A stretch of 64,000 nucleotides of DNA from Gammaproteobacteria bacterium (lineage in GTDB: Bacteria; Pseudomonadota; Gammaproteobacteria; DSM-16500): contig JAHCAO010000003.1 in assembly GCA_019634835.1 (NCBI GenBank), positions 62,001 through 126,000 of the forward strand, written 5' to 3'. Position 1 is the stretch's first letter, and each line of letters opens with the position of its first letter. The position numbers were made by a program, and so were the translations under genes. The notes beneath the pieces were generated by a model that did no database searches, was not told where the DNA came from, and worked only from the letters and a program-made list of their open reading frames with translations. This document shows, piece by piece, positions 38,805-48,776 of this stretch.

Positions 38805-40016
38805 ATGGCAATAGAAGTAAAAGTTCCATTATTACCTGAGTCCGTAACAGATGCCACAGTATCCACGTGGCATAAGAAAGCGGGAGATAGAGTGTCTCGC
38901 GATGAAAATATTGTTGACTTGGAAACAGATAAGGTAATGTTAGAGGTTCCATCCCCAACTGATGGAATAATAAAGGAAATTCTAAAGCCAAGCGGTAGTA
39001 CAGTGCAAGCACAAGCGGTGATTGCCATCATCGATGCAACCGCTTCAAACCAACCTAAAGAAGATACTACCAAGCTTGCTCATACTGCAGCACCAGTCAC
39101 GATTTCTACTCCTCAATCTTCACCTACGATAGCTCATACACAAACCACTTCTCAGCCAGCACCTCCCATGGGGCCGTCGGTACGTCGTGTGGTGGCTGAA
39201 CATGACATTGATATTACGCAAGTAGCTGGTACAGGCAAAGGAGGCCGTATTACAAAAGAAAATGCTTTGGCTGCAGTAGGTACCGCATCGACTTCAAGCA
39301 CTCTACCTCTTGGCGCACGTCCTGAAAAACGTGTCCCAATGACACGTATTCGCACACGCATTGCAGAACGATTATTAGATGTCACACAAAATACTGCTAT
39401 GTTGACTACTTTTAACGAGATAAACATGGCGCCGATAATGGAAATTCGCCATCGCTATCGCGATAAGTTTGAAAAAAAATATAATGTGCGATTAGGGTTC
39501 ATGTCATTTTTTGTTCGTGCTTGTGTGGAAGCCTTAAAGCGTGCGCCTGTAGTGAATGCATCTATCGATGGCAATGATATTGTTTACCATGGATATTATG
39601 ATATTGGTGTTGCGGTTTCTACTGATCGGGGGCTGATTGTTCCTATCATACGCGATGCAGATCAATTGAGCGCAGCTGAAATCGAAGCCACTATTGCTGC
39701 TTCAGCTGAAAAAGCCCGAACTGGTAAATTAACGTTAGAAGAAATGCAGGGTGGCACTTTTACTATTACCAATGGTGGCGTTTTCGGGTCGCTCATGGCA
39801 ACACCTATTATTAATTCACCACAATGCGCCATTTTAGGGATGCATAAAATACAAGAACGCCCTGTAGTTGAAAACGGTCAAATTGTCATTCGCCCTATGA
39901 TGTACGTAGCGCTGTCTTACGATCATAGATTAATTGATGGTAAAGAATCAGTGACATTTTTAGTATCAGTGAAAGAACTACTTGAAGATCCAACACGTTT
40001 ATTATTAGAAATATAA
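38805..40016 (+). CDS. sucB: Dihydrolipoyl succinyltransferase (E2 of 2-oxoglutarate dehydrogenase)
   Basis: Core subunit that passes the succinyl group to CoA, 403 residues. The single lipoyl domain has the modified lysine in [14 protein letters not shown] (about residue 43). A Pro/Thr/Gln-rich linker follows, then the peripheral subunit-binding domain ([19 protein letters not shown]) and the catalytic domain ending in [10 protein letters not shown] with its active-site histidine. The ATG at 38805 is chosen over the overlapping GTG at 38802. The lipoamide dehydrogenase (E3) is not in this cluster. Confidence 0.97.
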   Translation: MAIEVKVPLLPESVTDATVSTWHKKAGDRVSRDENIVDLETDKVMLEVPSPTDGIIKEILKPSGSTVQAQAVIAIIDATASNQPKEDTTKLAHTAAPVTISTPQSSPTIAHTQTTSQPAPPMGPSVRRVVAEHDIDITQVAGTGKGGRITKENALAAVGTASTSSTLPLGARPEKRVPMTRIRTRIAERLLDVTQNTAMLTTFNEINMAPIMEIRHRYRDKFEKKYNVRLGFMSFFVRACVEALKRAPVVNASIDGNDIVYHGYYDIGVAVSTDRGLIVPIIRDADQLSAAEIEATIAASAEKARTGKLTLEEMQGGTFTITNGGVFGSLMATPIINSPQCAILGMHKIQERPVVENGQIVIRPMMYVALSYDHRLIDGKESVTFLVSVKELLEDPTRLLLEI

Positions 40017-40035
40017 TTATTGTAAAGGTGATACG

Positions 40036-41205
40036 ATGAATCTCCATGAATATCAAGCAAAACAATTATTAGCAGACTATGGATTGCCTGTTTCTCAAGG
40101 CGAAGTAGCTACCACTGTTGAGGATGCACTGCACATTGTGAACAAAATGACAACACCACGCTGGGTAGTGAAAGCGCAAGTTCATGCTGGTGGAAGAGGT
40201 AAAGCTGGTGGGGTAAAATTAGTTTCTACCAAAGATGAAGTGTTAGAAGTGGCGCGTTCGTTGTTGGGCAAACGTCTTGTCACCTATCAAACCACAGCAG
40301 AAGGCCAGCCTGTTAATCAAGTATTAATTGAAGAACCTTGCGACATAGAAAAAGAATTATATCTTGGCGCAGTCATTGACCGCTCAAAGCAGCGAATTGT
40401 TTTTATGGCTTCAACGGAAGGCGGCGTCGAAATTGAAAAAGTTGCAGAAAAAACACCAGAGAAAATTCTTACTATCACCGTTGACCCGTTAGTCGGCGTG
40501 ATGCCTTATCAAGGAAGAAAATTAGCTTTTGCACTAGGTTTAAAGGGCGATCAAATTAAACAATTTACCAATCTACTCACTAGATTAGGAAAAATGTTTA
40601 AAGAATGTGATCTGAGTTTACTCGAGATCAATCCTCTCGTGATCACTAAACAAGGTCATCTATTATGTTTAGATGCCAAAATTAACATTGACGATAATGC
40701 ACTTTATCGTCAACCAAAATTGCGAGCTATGCGTGACGCATCACAAGAAGATGAGCGTGAAAATCATGCACGTGATTGGGAATTAAATTACATCGCACTA
40801 GATGGCGATATTGGTTGTATGGTCAATGGCGCCGGTCTTGCTATGGCCACCATGGATATGATTAAACTGCATGGTGGAAATCCTGCCAATTTCTTAGATG
40901 TTGGTGGTGGCGCGACAAAAGAGCGTGTTGCAGAAGCATTCAAAATTATTTTGTCTGATAAACATGTGAAAGCCATCTTAATCAATATTTTTGGTGGTAT
41001 TGTACGTGGTGATTTAATCGCTGAAGGCATTATTGGTGCAATCTCAGAAATCGGTACGTCGCTTCCTGTCGTGGTTCGCCTAGAAGGAAACAACGCAGAC
41101 TTAGGTGCAAAATTATTAGGCGAAAGTGGTCTTAACATTATTGCTTCTACAAGTTTTACAGATGCCGCAAAAAAAGTCGTTGAAGCAGCTAAAGTACAGG
41201 TGTAA
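40036..41205 (+). CDS. sucC: Succinyl-CoA synthetase beta subunit
   Basis: ADP-forming ATP-grasp subunit, 389 residues, beginning [20 protein letters not shown] as in E. coli (388 residues). Nucleotide-binding [19 protein letters not shown], metal site EINPLVI and C-terminal ligase block [14 protein letters not shown] are present. It makes succinate with formation of ATP. It precedes sucD by 3 bases. Confidence 0.98.
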   Translation: MNLHEYQAKQLLADYGLPVSQGEVATTVEDALHIVNKMTTPRWVVKAQVHAGGRGKAGGVKLVSTKDEVLEVARSLLGKRLVTYQTTAEGQPVNQVLIEEPCDIEKELYLGAVIDRSKQRIVFMASTEGGVEIEKVAEKTPEKILTITVDPLVGVMPYQGRKLAFALGLKGDQIKQFTNLLTRLGKMFKECDLSLLEINPLVITKQGHLLCLDAKINIDDNALYRQPKLRAMRDASQEDERENHARDWELNYIALDGDIGCMVNGAGLAMATMDMIKLHGGNPANFLDVGGGATKERVAEAFKIILSDKHVKAILINIFGGIVRGDLIAEGIIGAISEIGTSLPVVVRLEGNNADLGAKLLGESGLNIIASTSFTDAAKKVVEAAKVQV

Positions 41206-41208
41206 CTC

Positions 41209-42093
41209 ATGAGTATTTTCATTAATAAAAACACAAAAGTCATTTGCCAAGGATTTACCGGTAAACAAGGCACATTGCATTCAGAACAGGCAATCGCATA
41301 TGGGACTAAAATGGTAGGTGGCGTGACGCCAGAAAAAGGCGGGCAAACCCATCTTGGCTTGCCTGTATTTAATACTGTTTACGAAGCGTACAAAGAAACG
41401 CAAGCAGATGCTAGTGTGATTTATGTTCCCGCGATGTTTTGTAAAGACTCCATTTTAGAAGCAGTGGACGCAGGAATTACGCTGATTGTTTGCATCACAG
41501 AAGGCATTCCTGTCATTGATATGTTAGAAGTGAAAGCTTGTCTTGATCAACATCCTGATGTTCGTTTAATTGGGCCCAATTGTCCTGGTGTAATTACACC
41601 AGGTGAATGCAAAATTGGCATTATGCCGGGTTATATTCATCAACCTGGAAAAGTAGGGATTGTCTCTCGTTCTGGCACCTTAACTTATGAAGCAGTAAAA
41701 CAAACATCCGATCTTAACTTAGGCCAAAGCACTTGTGTTGGCATCGGTGGCGACCCTGTCCCAGGAACTAATTTTATTGATGTTCTTGACCTATTTGAAA
41801 AAGACCCACAAACAGAAATGATTGTGATGGTGGGGGAGATTGGCGGTAGTGCCGAAGAAGAAGCCGCTGCGTTTATCAAACAACATGTGACTAAACCTGT
41901 TGTGGCTTATATAGCAGGTGTAACAGCACCAGCTGGTAAGCGCATGGGACATGCGGGCGCGATTATTGCGGGTGGTAAGGGAACAGCGTCAGAGAAATTT
42001 AACGCGCTTGAAGCGGCTGGAGTTCACATTGTGCATTCACCAGCCGATATGGGCAAAAAAGCAGCGGAAGTCTTTGCAAAGGTAACCACTTGA
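41209..42093 (+). CDS. sucD: Succinyl-CoA synthetase alpha subunit
   Basis: CoA-binding and phosphohistidine-carrying subunit, 294 residues. Start [20 protein letters not shown] (CoA-binding Rossmann fold), [11 protein letters not shown], and the phosphorylated histidine in [17 protein letters not shown]. Its stop is 1 base before serS, so the suc operon may read straight into serS, lapA and lapB. Confidence 0.98.
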   Translation: MSIFINKNTKVICQGFTGKQGTLHSEQAIAYGTKMVGGVTPEKGGQTHLGLPVFNTVYEAYKETQADASVIYVPAMFCKDSILEAVDAGITLIVCITEGIPVIDMLEVKACLDQHPDVRLIGPNCPGVITPGECKIGIMPGYIHQPGKVGIVSRSGTLTYEAVKQTSDLNLGQSTCVGIGGDPVPGTNFIDVLDLFEKDPQTEMIVMVGEIGGSAEEEAAAFIKQHVTKPVVAYIAGVTAPAGKRMGHAGAIIAGGKGTASEKFNALEAAGVHIVHSPADMGKKAAEVFAKVTT

Positions 42094-42094
42094 T

Positions 42095-43366
42095 ATGCTT
42101 GATCCCAAACTCATCCGAAGTTCTATTGACACAGTGGCCGCGCGAATTGAAACGCGCGGTTTTGTTATGGACATTGCAAAATTTAATGCGCTAGAAGAGC
42201 AACGCAAGCATTTACAAGTTAAGATGCAAGAGTTGCAAAATGAGCGCAATGTAAAATCTAAAGAAGTAGGACACGCAAAAGCATCTGGTAAAAATGTGAG
42301 TGAATCATTAAAAGACCTCAAGCAGTTAAGTGATTCACTTAAGTTAGTGGAAGATCAATTTGCTAATCTTCAAATTGAGCTTGATCACTATCTTGCACGC
42401 CTTCCCAATATTCCTCATGAGTCCGTGCCTATTGGCAAGAGCGAAGACGATAATCAAGTGATACGTCTGTGGGGAGAACCAAAAAAATTTTCTTTTACTC
42501 CTAAAGACCATGTAGAATTAGGAGCTAATCAAGGATGGATAGATTTTGAGACCGCAGCAAAACTTTCCGGTGCGCGATTTGTTGTTTTACGCGGACCACT
42601 TGCAAGATTGCAGCGAGCATTGATTCAATTCATGTTGGACTTACATATTCATGAACATGGATACCAAGAAATATCAGTTCCCTATATTGTTAATACAGAT
42701 TGTTTGTTTGGTACAGGCCAGCTGCCTAATCTTAAAGAAGATTTGTTTTCTGTCTCAGGCGAAAGTGAACGGTATTTGATACCAACTTCAGAGTCTCCCA
42801 TTACTAATACGGTGCGTGAACTGATCATTGATGCCGGTAAATTACCAATAAAATATGTTTGTTATAGTTCATGTTTTCGCAGCGAAGCGGGTTCTTATGG
42901 TAAAGACATTAAAGGCATGCTGCGGCAGCATCAATTTGAAAAAGTAGAGTTAGTGCAAATAGTTAAACCAGAACTTTCGTACCAAACACTAGAAGAATTG
43001 ACTGGTCATGCAGAAAAAATATTGCAGCAATTAGAATTACCATACCGTGTGACAGCATTATGTACAGCAGATCTTGGGTTCGCTTCTGCTAAAACATATG
43101 ATTTGGAAGTTTGGCTACCAGGCCAGCAACGATACCGTGAAATTTCTTCTTGTAGTAATACAGAATCATTTCAAGCAAGGCGCATGAAGGCAAGGTGGCG
43201 AGATGAATCTGGCAAAATTGAGCTAGTTCATACCTTAAATGGTTCAGGATTAGCTGTTGGCCGCACACTTATCGCCGTAGTAGAAAATTACCAAGATGAG
43301 CTAGGCCGCATCCATATACCAACAGCCTTACAACCTTATATGGATGGTATGGAGGTCATAGAGTAG
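42095..43366 (+). CDS. serS: Seryl-tRNA synthetase
   Basis: Class II aminoacyl-tRNA synthetase, 423 residues. The N-terminal antiparallel coiled coil spans roughly residues 27-100 and binds the long variable arm of tRNA-Ser. Class II motifs are visible: motif 2 as [14 protein letters not shown] and motif 3 as [19 protein letters not shown], with serine-site TSESPITN. It begins immediately after sucD. Confidence 0.97.
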   Translation: MLDPKLIRSSIDTVAARIETRGFVMDIAKFNALEEQRKHLQVKMQELQNERNVKSKEVGHAKASGKNVSESLKDLKQLSDSLKLVEDQFANLQIELDHYLARLPNIPHESVPIGKSEDDNQVIRLWGEPKKFSFTPKDHVELGANQGWIDFETAAKLSGARFVVLRGPLARLQRALIQFMLDLHIHEHGYQEISVPYIVNTDCLFGTGQLPNLKEDLFSVSGESERYLIPTSESPITNTVRELIIDAGKLPIKYVCYSSCFRSEAGSYGKDIKGMLRQHQFEKVELVQIVKPELSYQTLEELTGHAEKILQQLELPYRVTALCTADLGFASAKTYDLEVWLPGQQRYREISSCSNTESFQARRMKARWRDESGKIELVHTLNGSGLAVGRTLIAVVENYQDELGRIHIPTALQPYMDGMEVIE

Positions 43367-43386
43367 CTTTTTGATAGGAGACAAAA

Positions 43387-43677
43387 GTGCGTATTGTTAG
43401 TTATTTTTTTTTATTAGTGATTGTTTTATTTGGCATGACGTTTGCTACGTTAAATTCAGAATCTGTCACAATTAATTATTACCTTGGCCAATCCACATTA
43501 CCATTATCATTATTACTTGTCTTAGCTTTTGCTTTAGGCTGTCTCATTGGAATGATGGTTGGTTTTTGGCTGCTGATAAAAGCAAAATTGCTAAACTACC
43601 GGTTACGCCAGCGCTTAACTCTGGCTGAAAAAGAGATCGATAATTTACGAGCAATACCGCTTCAGGATAAGGTCTGA
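43387..43677 (+). CDS. lapA: Lipopolysaccharide assembly protein A
   Basis: A 96-residue inner-membrane protein with two helices (about residues 3-20 and 38-62) and a short cytoplasmic coiled tail. The NSESVTINYYLGQSTLPLSL pattern and its place directly before lapB identify it as LapA (YciS, DUF1049). LapA and LapB control LpxC stability and thus LPS amount. The start is GTG behind GATAGGAGACAAAA. The last base overlaps the lapB start. Confidence 0.9.
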   Translation: MRIVSYFFLLVIVLFGMTFATLNSESVTINYYLGQSTLPLSLLLVLAFALGCLIGMMVGFWLLIKAKLLNYRLRQRLTLAEKEIDNLRAIPLQDKV

Positions 43678-44849
43678 TGAAAACAATATGGCTTTTACTT
43701 TTTCCCATTTGCATAGCGATAGCCTGGCTTTTAGGCTATCGTGCACGCCCGAAAGAAGAGCCACAACGCAAATCAACCATACCTCGCAATTATCTAATAG
43801 GCTTGAATTTTTTATTGAATGAAGAAACAGATAAAGCAGTTGATATTTTTATAAAAATGCTTGAAGTAGACAGCGATACTGTCGAAACACATTTAGCTGT
43901 GGGAAAGTTATTTCGTCGTCGTGGGGAAGTTGATCGTGCTATTCGGATTCATCAAAACTTAATTGCTAGACCTCAATTAGAAAAAATTCACCGTGAGCAA
44001 TCCTTATTTGAGCTAGGCCAAGATTACCTTAGCGCAGGTGTGTTAGACAGAGCAGAAAGAATATTCCTAGATTTGGTAAGCACAAAAACACATTCTGCGC
44101 GGGCCTTACAAATACTCATCGATATTTATCAACAAGAAAAAGACTGGGAGAAAGCTGCACAATCTGCAATTAAATATGAGGCCATTACCAAGAAAAATAT
44201 GCAGCCCATTATTGCTCATTATTATTGTGAACTAGGAGAAGCTGCATTTATTAAAAAACAATATGATGCTGCTTTAGAATACTTAGAAAAAGCTGGGGCA
44301 GCAGATAAATCTTGTGTGCGTGCAAGCCTAGTACAAGCCAAGATATTAATGGAAAAAACCGAGTACAAAAAAGCTTTGACTAGTTTAAAAAAAATCAAGG
44401 ATCAAAACCCAGATTACTTGTCTGAATCGATTGAACTGCTCGCATTATGTTATGAAAGACTTAATGAAGAAGATAAATTAGTTGCCCATCTCAAGCAGTT
44501 ATTAGATGAGCATCCCCGCGTTCCTGTTGTATTGATCCTTGCTGAGCATATTCGCAAACGCAAAGGTGATAAAGTAGCAGCGAATTTTGTTGCCGATTAT
44601 GTCAGACGTTATCCTTCGCTGCGTGGATTATACATATTCATCAATATCTACGTATCAAATGCAGAAGGTAGGGCAAAAGAGGATTTGCATATCTTGCAAA
44701 ATTTAATGAAAAATTTATTGGCTAACAAACCAGATTATCAATGTAATTCCTGCGGTTTTTCTGGCAAATCCTTGCACTGGCAATGTCCTGGCTGTAAACA
44801 ATGGAGTACGATGCTACCTGTTCATGGTACACATGAAGCCATTGCTTAG
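43677..44849 (+). CDS. lapB: Lipopolysaccharide assembly protein B (TPR protein)
   Basis: A 390-residue protein with an N-terminal membrane anchor (residues ~2-18), tetratricopeptide repeats over most of the chain (for example ETDKAVDIFIKMLEVDSDTV and QYDAALEYLEKAGAADKS), and a C-terminal rubredoxin-like zinc ribbon with CNSCGFSGKSLHWQCPGCKQ. This is the LapB/YciM arrangement (389 residues in E. coli). In E. coli it recruits FtsH to degrade LpxC. Co-transcribed with lapA. Confidence 0.96.
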   Translation: MKTIWLLLFPICIAIAWLLGYRARPKEEPQRKSTIPRNYLIGLNFLLNEETDKAVDIFIKMLEVDSDTVETHLAVGKLFRRRGEVDRAIRIHQNLIARPQLEKIHREQSLFELGQDYLSAGVLDRAERIFLDLVSTKTHSARALQILIDIYQQEKDWEKAAQSAIKYEAITKKNMQPIIAHYYCELGEAAFIKKQYDAALEYLEKAGAADKSCVRASLVQAKILMEKTEYKKALTSLKKIKDQNPDYLSESIELLALCYERLNEEDKLVAHLKQLLDEHPRVPVVLILAEHIRKRKGDKVAANFVADYVRRYPSLRGLYIFINIYVSNAEGRAKEDLHILQNLMKNLLANKPDYQCNSCGFSGKSLHWQCPGCKQWSTMLPVHGTHEAIA

Positions 44850-44887
44850 AGAATGGTTCTGATTTTCAGATTATCTACTAGCTTCTA

Positions 44888-44918
44888 TTTTTTTGGACCC
44901 TGTGACTGTCCTCGTGAA
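44888..44918 (+). repeat. Repeat family C, one-arm remnant
   Basis: TTTTTTGGACCCTGTGACTG and the following TCCTCGTGAA match the right arm of the 21429-21635 element (TTTTTTGGGCCCTATGACTA, TCCCTGTGAA) at 25 of 30 positions. No complementary partner arm was found nearby. It lies shortly after the lapB stop. Confidence 0.5.
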
Positions 44919-45158
44919 TGCAATGGGATGGCACACTCACCCTGAGAAGAAAAATAACCTAATTTTTTCATCGGTTGGATAATCCAATTTTGCCCGTCCG
45001 GAAAATCATACGCTGACCTTGAGATTAACATAGCATTAGAGGTCTCGTCGTTTTGTTTTTTTTAGTTATTTGATAATTATAATAATTCAATATGTATTAA
45101 TATTACACAGATAAAGTGTCTATAGTTATTAAGCCAGGCTTAACGACTCCTATGCCAT

Positions 45159-45174
45159 TTAATATTTACTTAAT
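45159..45174 (+). promoter_or_regulatory. PmrA-box match upstream of the RAP-domain protein
   Basis: TTAATATT-TA-CTTAAT at 45159-45174 equals the Legionella PmrA consensus (cTTAATATT-N2-CTTAAt) except that the base before the first TTAA is T rather than C. TAGAAT follows 22 bases after the second CTTAA. It is 132 bases before the ATG at 45307. Confidence 0.6.
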
Positions 45175-45306
45175 TTAATTCTTATTCCACTTTGATAGAA
45201 TTCCCCCTAAACTAGCATAGAAAAATAACATAATTAGAAACAAGTAAATGTTTGACTCTAATAAAAATAAATAGTTAATACACCACACAAACGAGAATGC
45301 AGTTAC

Positions 45307-48300
45307 ATGTTAAGAACAGATAATCCATCAAAACAGCAAATGGCTGCAACAGAATTAGTGACGCACAATGTAGTCAGTCATGCCAACCATGAAGATACGA
45401 TATCTCAACTACAGAAAAATTTATACCATAAAAAATCTGAATTAATACGCACGCAATCTATTGACAGAGCAGAAGAATTAAAACTAATTCATACAGACTT
45501 TAAAACACAAACAGAAAAAACGAAAAAGGTATTGAACATAGTTTTACTACAAATTCAAGAATCTGTATTAGATATTCATCTCAAAATCACTTCTCCATTG
45601 AATACAACAAAGCTTAAAAAGTTGCTCTCAAAATCCCTATTGGATAAAAATAAAGAAATAGACGCTCACCTTAAAAAAATTCAAAAAATTGATGATCATT
45701 TATCAGATTTAAATAGATTACTTTTCTTGCTTTACTCCAATGCATCAACGTACATTCGAAATATAGATTTAAATCATTTGATGAAAGTCATGGAATGGAC
45801 AAAACAACATACAGAAGCATGGGCAGCCAGAATAAGATCGGACGACATTGTAAGTAAGAGTTATTTTTATTGGATCTTAAGCTTCATGGTTCCATATTTT
45901 AATCCATATCGCTCATACAATAAACTAATGCTTGTCAACGAGATTAAAACAAAAGAAATGATTTTATCCACTCAATTAGAGCTTTTAAGCAGTTCGTTAC
46001 TAGCTAAAAGAACTGCAATTAATAAAATCAATATCAATAAAAAAACTGTAAGCGCCGCAAAAAAAATACTGAAAAAAAACATTAAATTAGACCTTCAGCT
46101 AGAATCAAATATAGCATTATGCAAACGCAGTGCTCATATTAGTGAGACAGTTAAAGCTATCCGCAATAAAGTAACCCATTTTTACTGTCAATTAACCACT
46201 GATCTGATCTCCATAAGCTCTAACTATAGCGGTGTCAAACGGTCTATTAGAGAACTCGAGGAAGAACAATCAAGAATTGATTACGATTTTTCTTCAATAC
46301 ATAATAAAATCAACCAAGAAATTACGGTGTTAAAAAATACCAAATCAAACAAATACAACACTACTCTTGTAGAAAAAAAGATTAAAGAAATAGAAGAAAA
46401 AAAATGTCAATTTACTATCTTTGAAAAAAAATCAAAAGAAGAATACCAATTGATATTGAATTGCTACAAGATACTATCTGAAGCAAATGATTTAATTAAA
46501 GAAGCAAAAGATTATGTCTATCGTACAGAAATCCATCGTTCAACTTTAGATAACAAAAAGAATACAACAAAACAAAGAAATGAATTAAGTGAGAAAAAAG
46601 CATCAACTCCCTCCTATCAAAATAAAAAAATTTATTTTGATGCCAGTTTTGATTGTCTCATTGAACGCATTCAATCAATTATAAATAACGATGAAGAATC
46701 CCATGAACTCTCAACATTTAAAATTACTCCTTTTATAAAAGAATCGCTAATTTTAATTGAAAAAAATCTACATGATGAAAAAAATAAAATCTCCTTCACA
46801 TTAAGTAATTTTCATAATATTATTAAAAAGTTAAATGATGACAGAATCAAACAGAAAAAAATGGAGGAAGAATACACCGAGACAATAAAGAAATTTAAAG
46901 CTTTCCTTCCTGGCGCATCCTCTGAAAATGATCTAATTAATCATTTCATACCTATCTGTAAAGTTTTGAATATAGATACCGAAACTTTAGGCTTGTATGA
47001 CGATATATTTCTACAACTGAATAAAATATCCCGCGGGTCAAGCACATTTAAAAACGAACATGTAACATCTCATCTTATCAAGCCATTCGAGAATTTTATC
47101 GTTTTATTATCTGCTAAAGGAAACAACTCAGAAAATCATAACAAAATGATATCTATTCTAAATTCATTAAACTCATTAGGTTTTTTCCTGAAAAAGGAGA
47201 CGCACAAACATCTAATTGAATTAGTTGATTTCAAAAATCCAAATAACATTTTCAATATTTGTTCTGATGTGTTTATTTGTGCTTGCTCTGGGATGGATAT
47301 TATAAATGTTATCAATGATATTATTACGGACAATGATTTATTTATTAAAATTAGCCAAAAAAAATCTAAACTACAGAGTTTAATATGGGCTTTCAATACA
47401 TCTAAAAAAAATCATTCACACTTATACGATGACACAATGACAACTAGAATTTTTCATGCCATAAATAAAAAAATAAAGTTATTAACCAATAGGGAATATA
47501 CTGATAAGATTAATTTATACATACGTCACATTGAAACATATGAAAATGTTAGCTCAGTAATAGAATATTTTAACAATATCAAAATTACGTTAAAATTTAA
47601 TATTAACACATTGAAATTGTATCGAATTATTTTCGATACAATATCTCGTCTTCATCAAAAGGGGAATTTTGAAAAAGGCATTGATAATTTACAGGGAATA
47701 ATTGGTGAATTTTCTATGCTTTTGCGTCATTTCGCTTCACTTGATCTTGTTGGTGCTTCCATACAACAACATGTCGAACTAATTAATATTTTAAATGCGT
47801 TAAATAGCTTACGTGTTGATCTTCCTACTGAAATCAAGCAACAAATCAAGCCATTGCTCAACTTTAGCAATAAGGTCTACCATGACTTCCTAGTGTGTGC
47901 CCGCGCTAATATTGATATCCGAGATTCGGTTACAGTCATCTTGAAATCAAATCTAAATGATATTTCTTTTAGTAAAGATTTAGCTGATTTGATTTATGCA
48001 TGCTATCTTCATGATGCTAATGCAAAAGGAAATAACATTTCATCTAGATCAATAGAAAGTATTTTTGAAAAAATTGTCCATCTCTATGAAAATAGTTTCA
48101 ATGGAAAGATATCTAAAATTACAGACAACGAAATTCAAGCTGAACTATTTAAACACTCCATCTTTGCCGATAAACGAGATCGATTCAATGACCAGAGTTT
48201 AAAATTAGTAGGATATGCCCGTTGCTTCCTTCAAACTGCGGCCTATTATAAATTCGATTTCCCTGAAAATGTAAAAAAAATCATGTTAACTCAGCTTATG

Positions 48301-48759
48301 TTTAATGAAAAACAAACTATCTCGCTACCTCAGAGCCAACTTTTCAACACGCTTAAAGATAATCTATCTAAATACCCTAATATTATCATCACTCAGGAAG
48401 CTCTCGTAGCTAATGCATTCAGGGCTGATATATATCTATACAACCAAAAAACCGGTCAAAAGATAGACGTTGAGTTTGATGGAATTCAATACCACTATTA
48501 TAATTGGCTTAATTTTGTTCCAACTTCTCATCTGACACGCGAAAATCTTGCTAGAGATGCTGCGTTAAAAAATAGTGGTTATTCTGTTGAACGTTTCACT
48601 ATATGGGATATTCAACCACGCCTTTCTAATAGACTGAATGAATTCATTCAATATGTAATAAACTCAGATAAATATTTTAACCCATATACTGAAGCACTAG
48701 CGCGGTTGTACCCTGAACGCAATAGAAATTTTTATCCCCATGCAACATACCACCAATAA
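45307..48759 (+). CDS. Large helical protein with C-terminal RAP-like domain, candidate Dot/Icm effector
   Basis: A 1150-residue, Lys/Ile/Asn-rich protein, more A+T-rich than its housekeeping neighbours. The first ~550 residues are strongly helical with coiled-coil-like stretches (for example around 100-130 and 300-420), and the middle is helical. The C-terminus (about 1020-1140) resembles a RAP domain: RADIYLYNQKTGQKIDVEFDG with Asp1054, Glu1056 and Asp1058, YHYY after it, then LTRENLARDAALKNSGYSVE and FTIWD. RAP domains have a restriction-endonuclease-like fold and are linked to RNA binding, mostly in eukaryotic organelles. No signal peptide. Effector status is inferred from size, composition, the upstream PmrA box and domain type. 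Confidence 0.75.
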   Translation: MLRTDNPSKQQMAATELVTHNVVSHANHEDTISQLQKNLYHKKSELIRTQSIDRAEELKLIHTDFKTQTEKTKKVLNIVLLQIQESVLDIHLKITSPLNTTKLKKLLSKSLLDKNKEIDAHLKKIQKIDDHLSDLNRLLFLLYSNASTYIRNIDLNHLMKVMEWTKQHTEAWAARIRSDDIVSKSYFYWILSFMVPYFNPYRSYNKLMLVNEIKTKEMILSTQLELLSSSLLAKRTAINKININKKTVSAAKKILKKNIKLDLQLESNIALCKRSAHISETVKAIRNKVTHFYCQLTTDLISISSNYSGVKRSIRELEEEQSRIDYDFSSIHNKINQEITVLKNTKSNKYNTTLVEKKIKEIEEKKCQFTIFEKKSKEEYQLILNCYKILSEANDLIKEAKDYVYRTEIHRSTLDNKKNTTKQRNELSEKKASTPSYQNKKIYFDASFDCLIERIQSIINNDEESHELSTFKITPFIKESLILIEKNLHDEKNKISFTLSNFHNIIKKLNDDRIKQKKMEEEYTETIKKFKAFLPGASSENDLINHFIPICKVLNIDTETLGLYDDIFLQLNKISRGSSTFKNEHVTSHLIKPFENFIVLLSAKGNNSENHNKMISILNSLNSLGFFLKKETHKHLIELVDFKNPNNIFNICSDVFICACSGMDIINVINDIITDNDLFIKISQKKSKLQSLIWAFNTSKKNHSHLYDDTMTTRIFHAINKKIKLLTNREYTDKINLYIRHIETYENVSSVIEYFNNIKITLKFNINTLKLYRIIFDTISRLHQKGNFEKGIDNLQGIIGEFSMLLRHFASLDLVGASIQQHVELINILNALNSLRVDLPTEIKQQIKPLLNFSNKVYHDFLVCARANIDIRDSVTVILKSNLNDISFSKDLADLIYACYLHDANAKGNNISSRSIESIFEKIVHLYENSFNGKISKITDNEIQAELFKHSIFADKRDRFNDQSLKLVGYARCFLQTAAYYKFDFPENVKKIMLTQLMFNEKQTISLPQSQLFNTLKDNLSKYPNIIITQEALVANAFRADIYLYNQKTGQKIDVEFDGIQYHYYNWLNFVPTSHLTRENLARDAALKNSGYSVERFTIWDIQPRLSNRLNEFIQYVINSDKYFNPYTEALARLYPERNRNFYPHATYHQ

Positions 48760-48776
48760 GCAATATTACAGATACA

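Larger units (their letters stand above)
44850..45306. other. 457-base A+T-rich intergenic region before the RAP-domain gene
   Basis: No gene seen. It carries a family C repeat remnant (44888-44918), a tight palindrome TTAAGCC-A-GGCTTAA (45129-45143) and a PmrA-box match (45159-45174) followed by a possible -10 TAGAAT (45196-45201). Confidence 0.65.

Noticed and set aside
45129..45143. TTAAGCC-A-GGCTTAA palindrome as a hairpin terminator for lapB
   Set aside because: The loop is one base and it is 280 bases past the lapB stop; it could bind a protein, but nothing supports a specific call.
46861..47400. A minus-strand open frame within the RAP-domain gene
   Set aside because: A shadow of a long A+T-rich coding sequence; no start site and the plus-strand frame is continuous.
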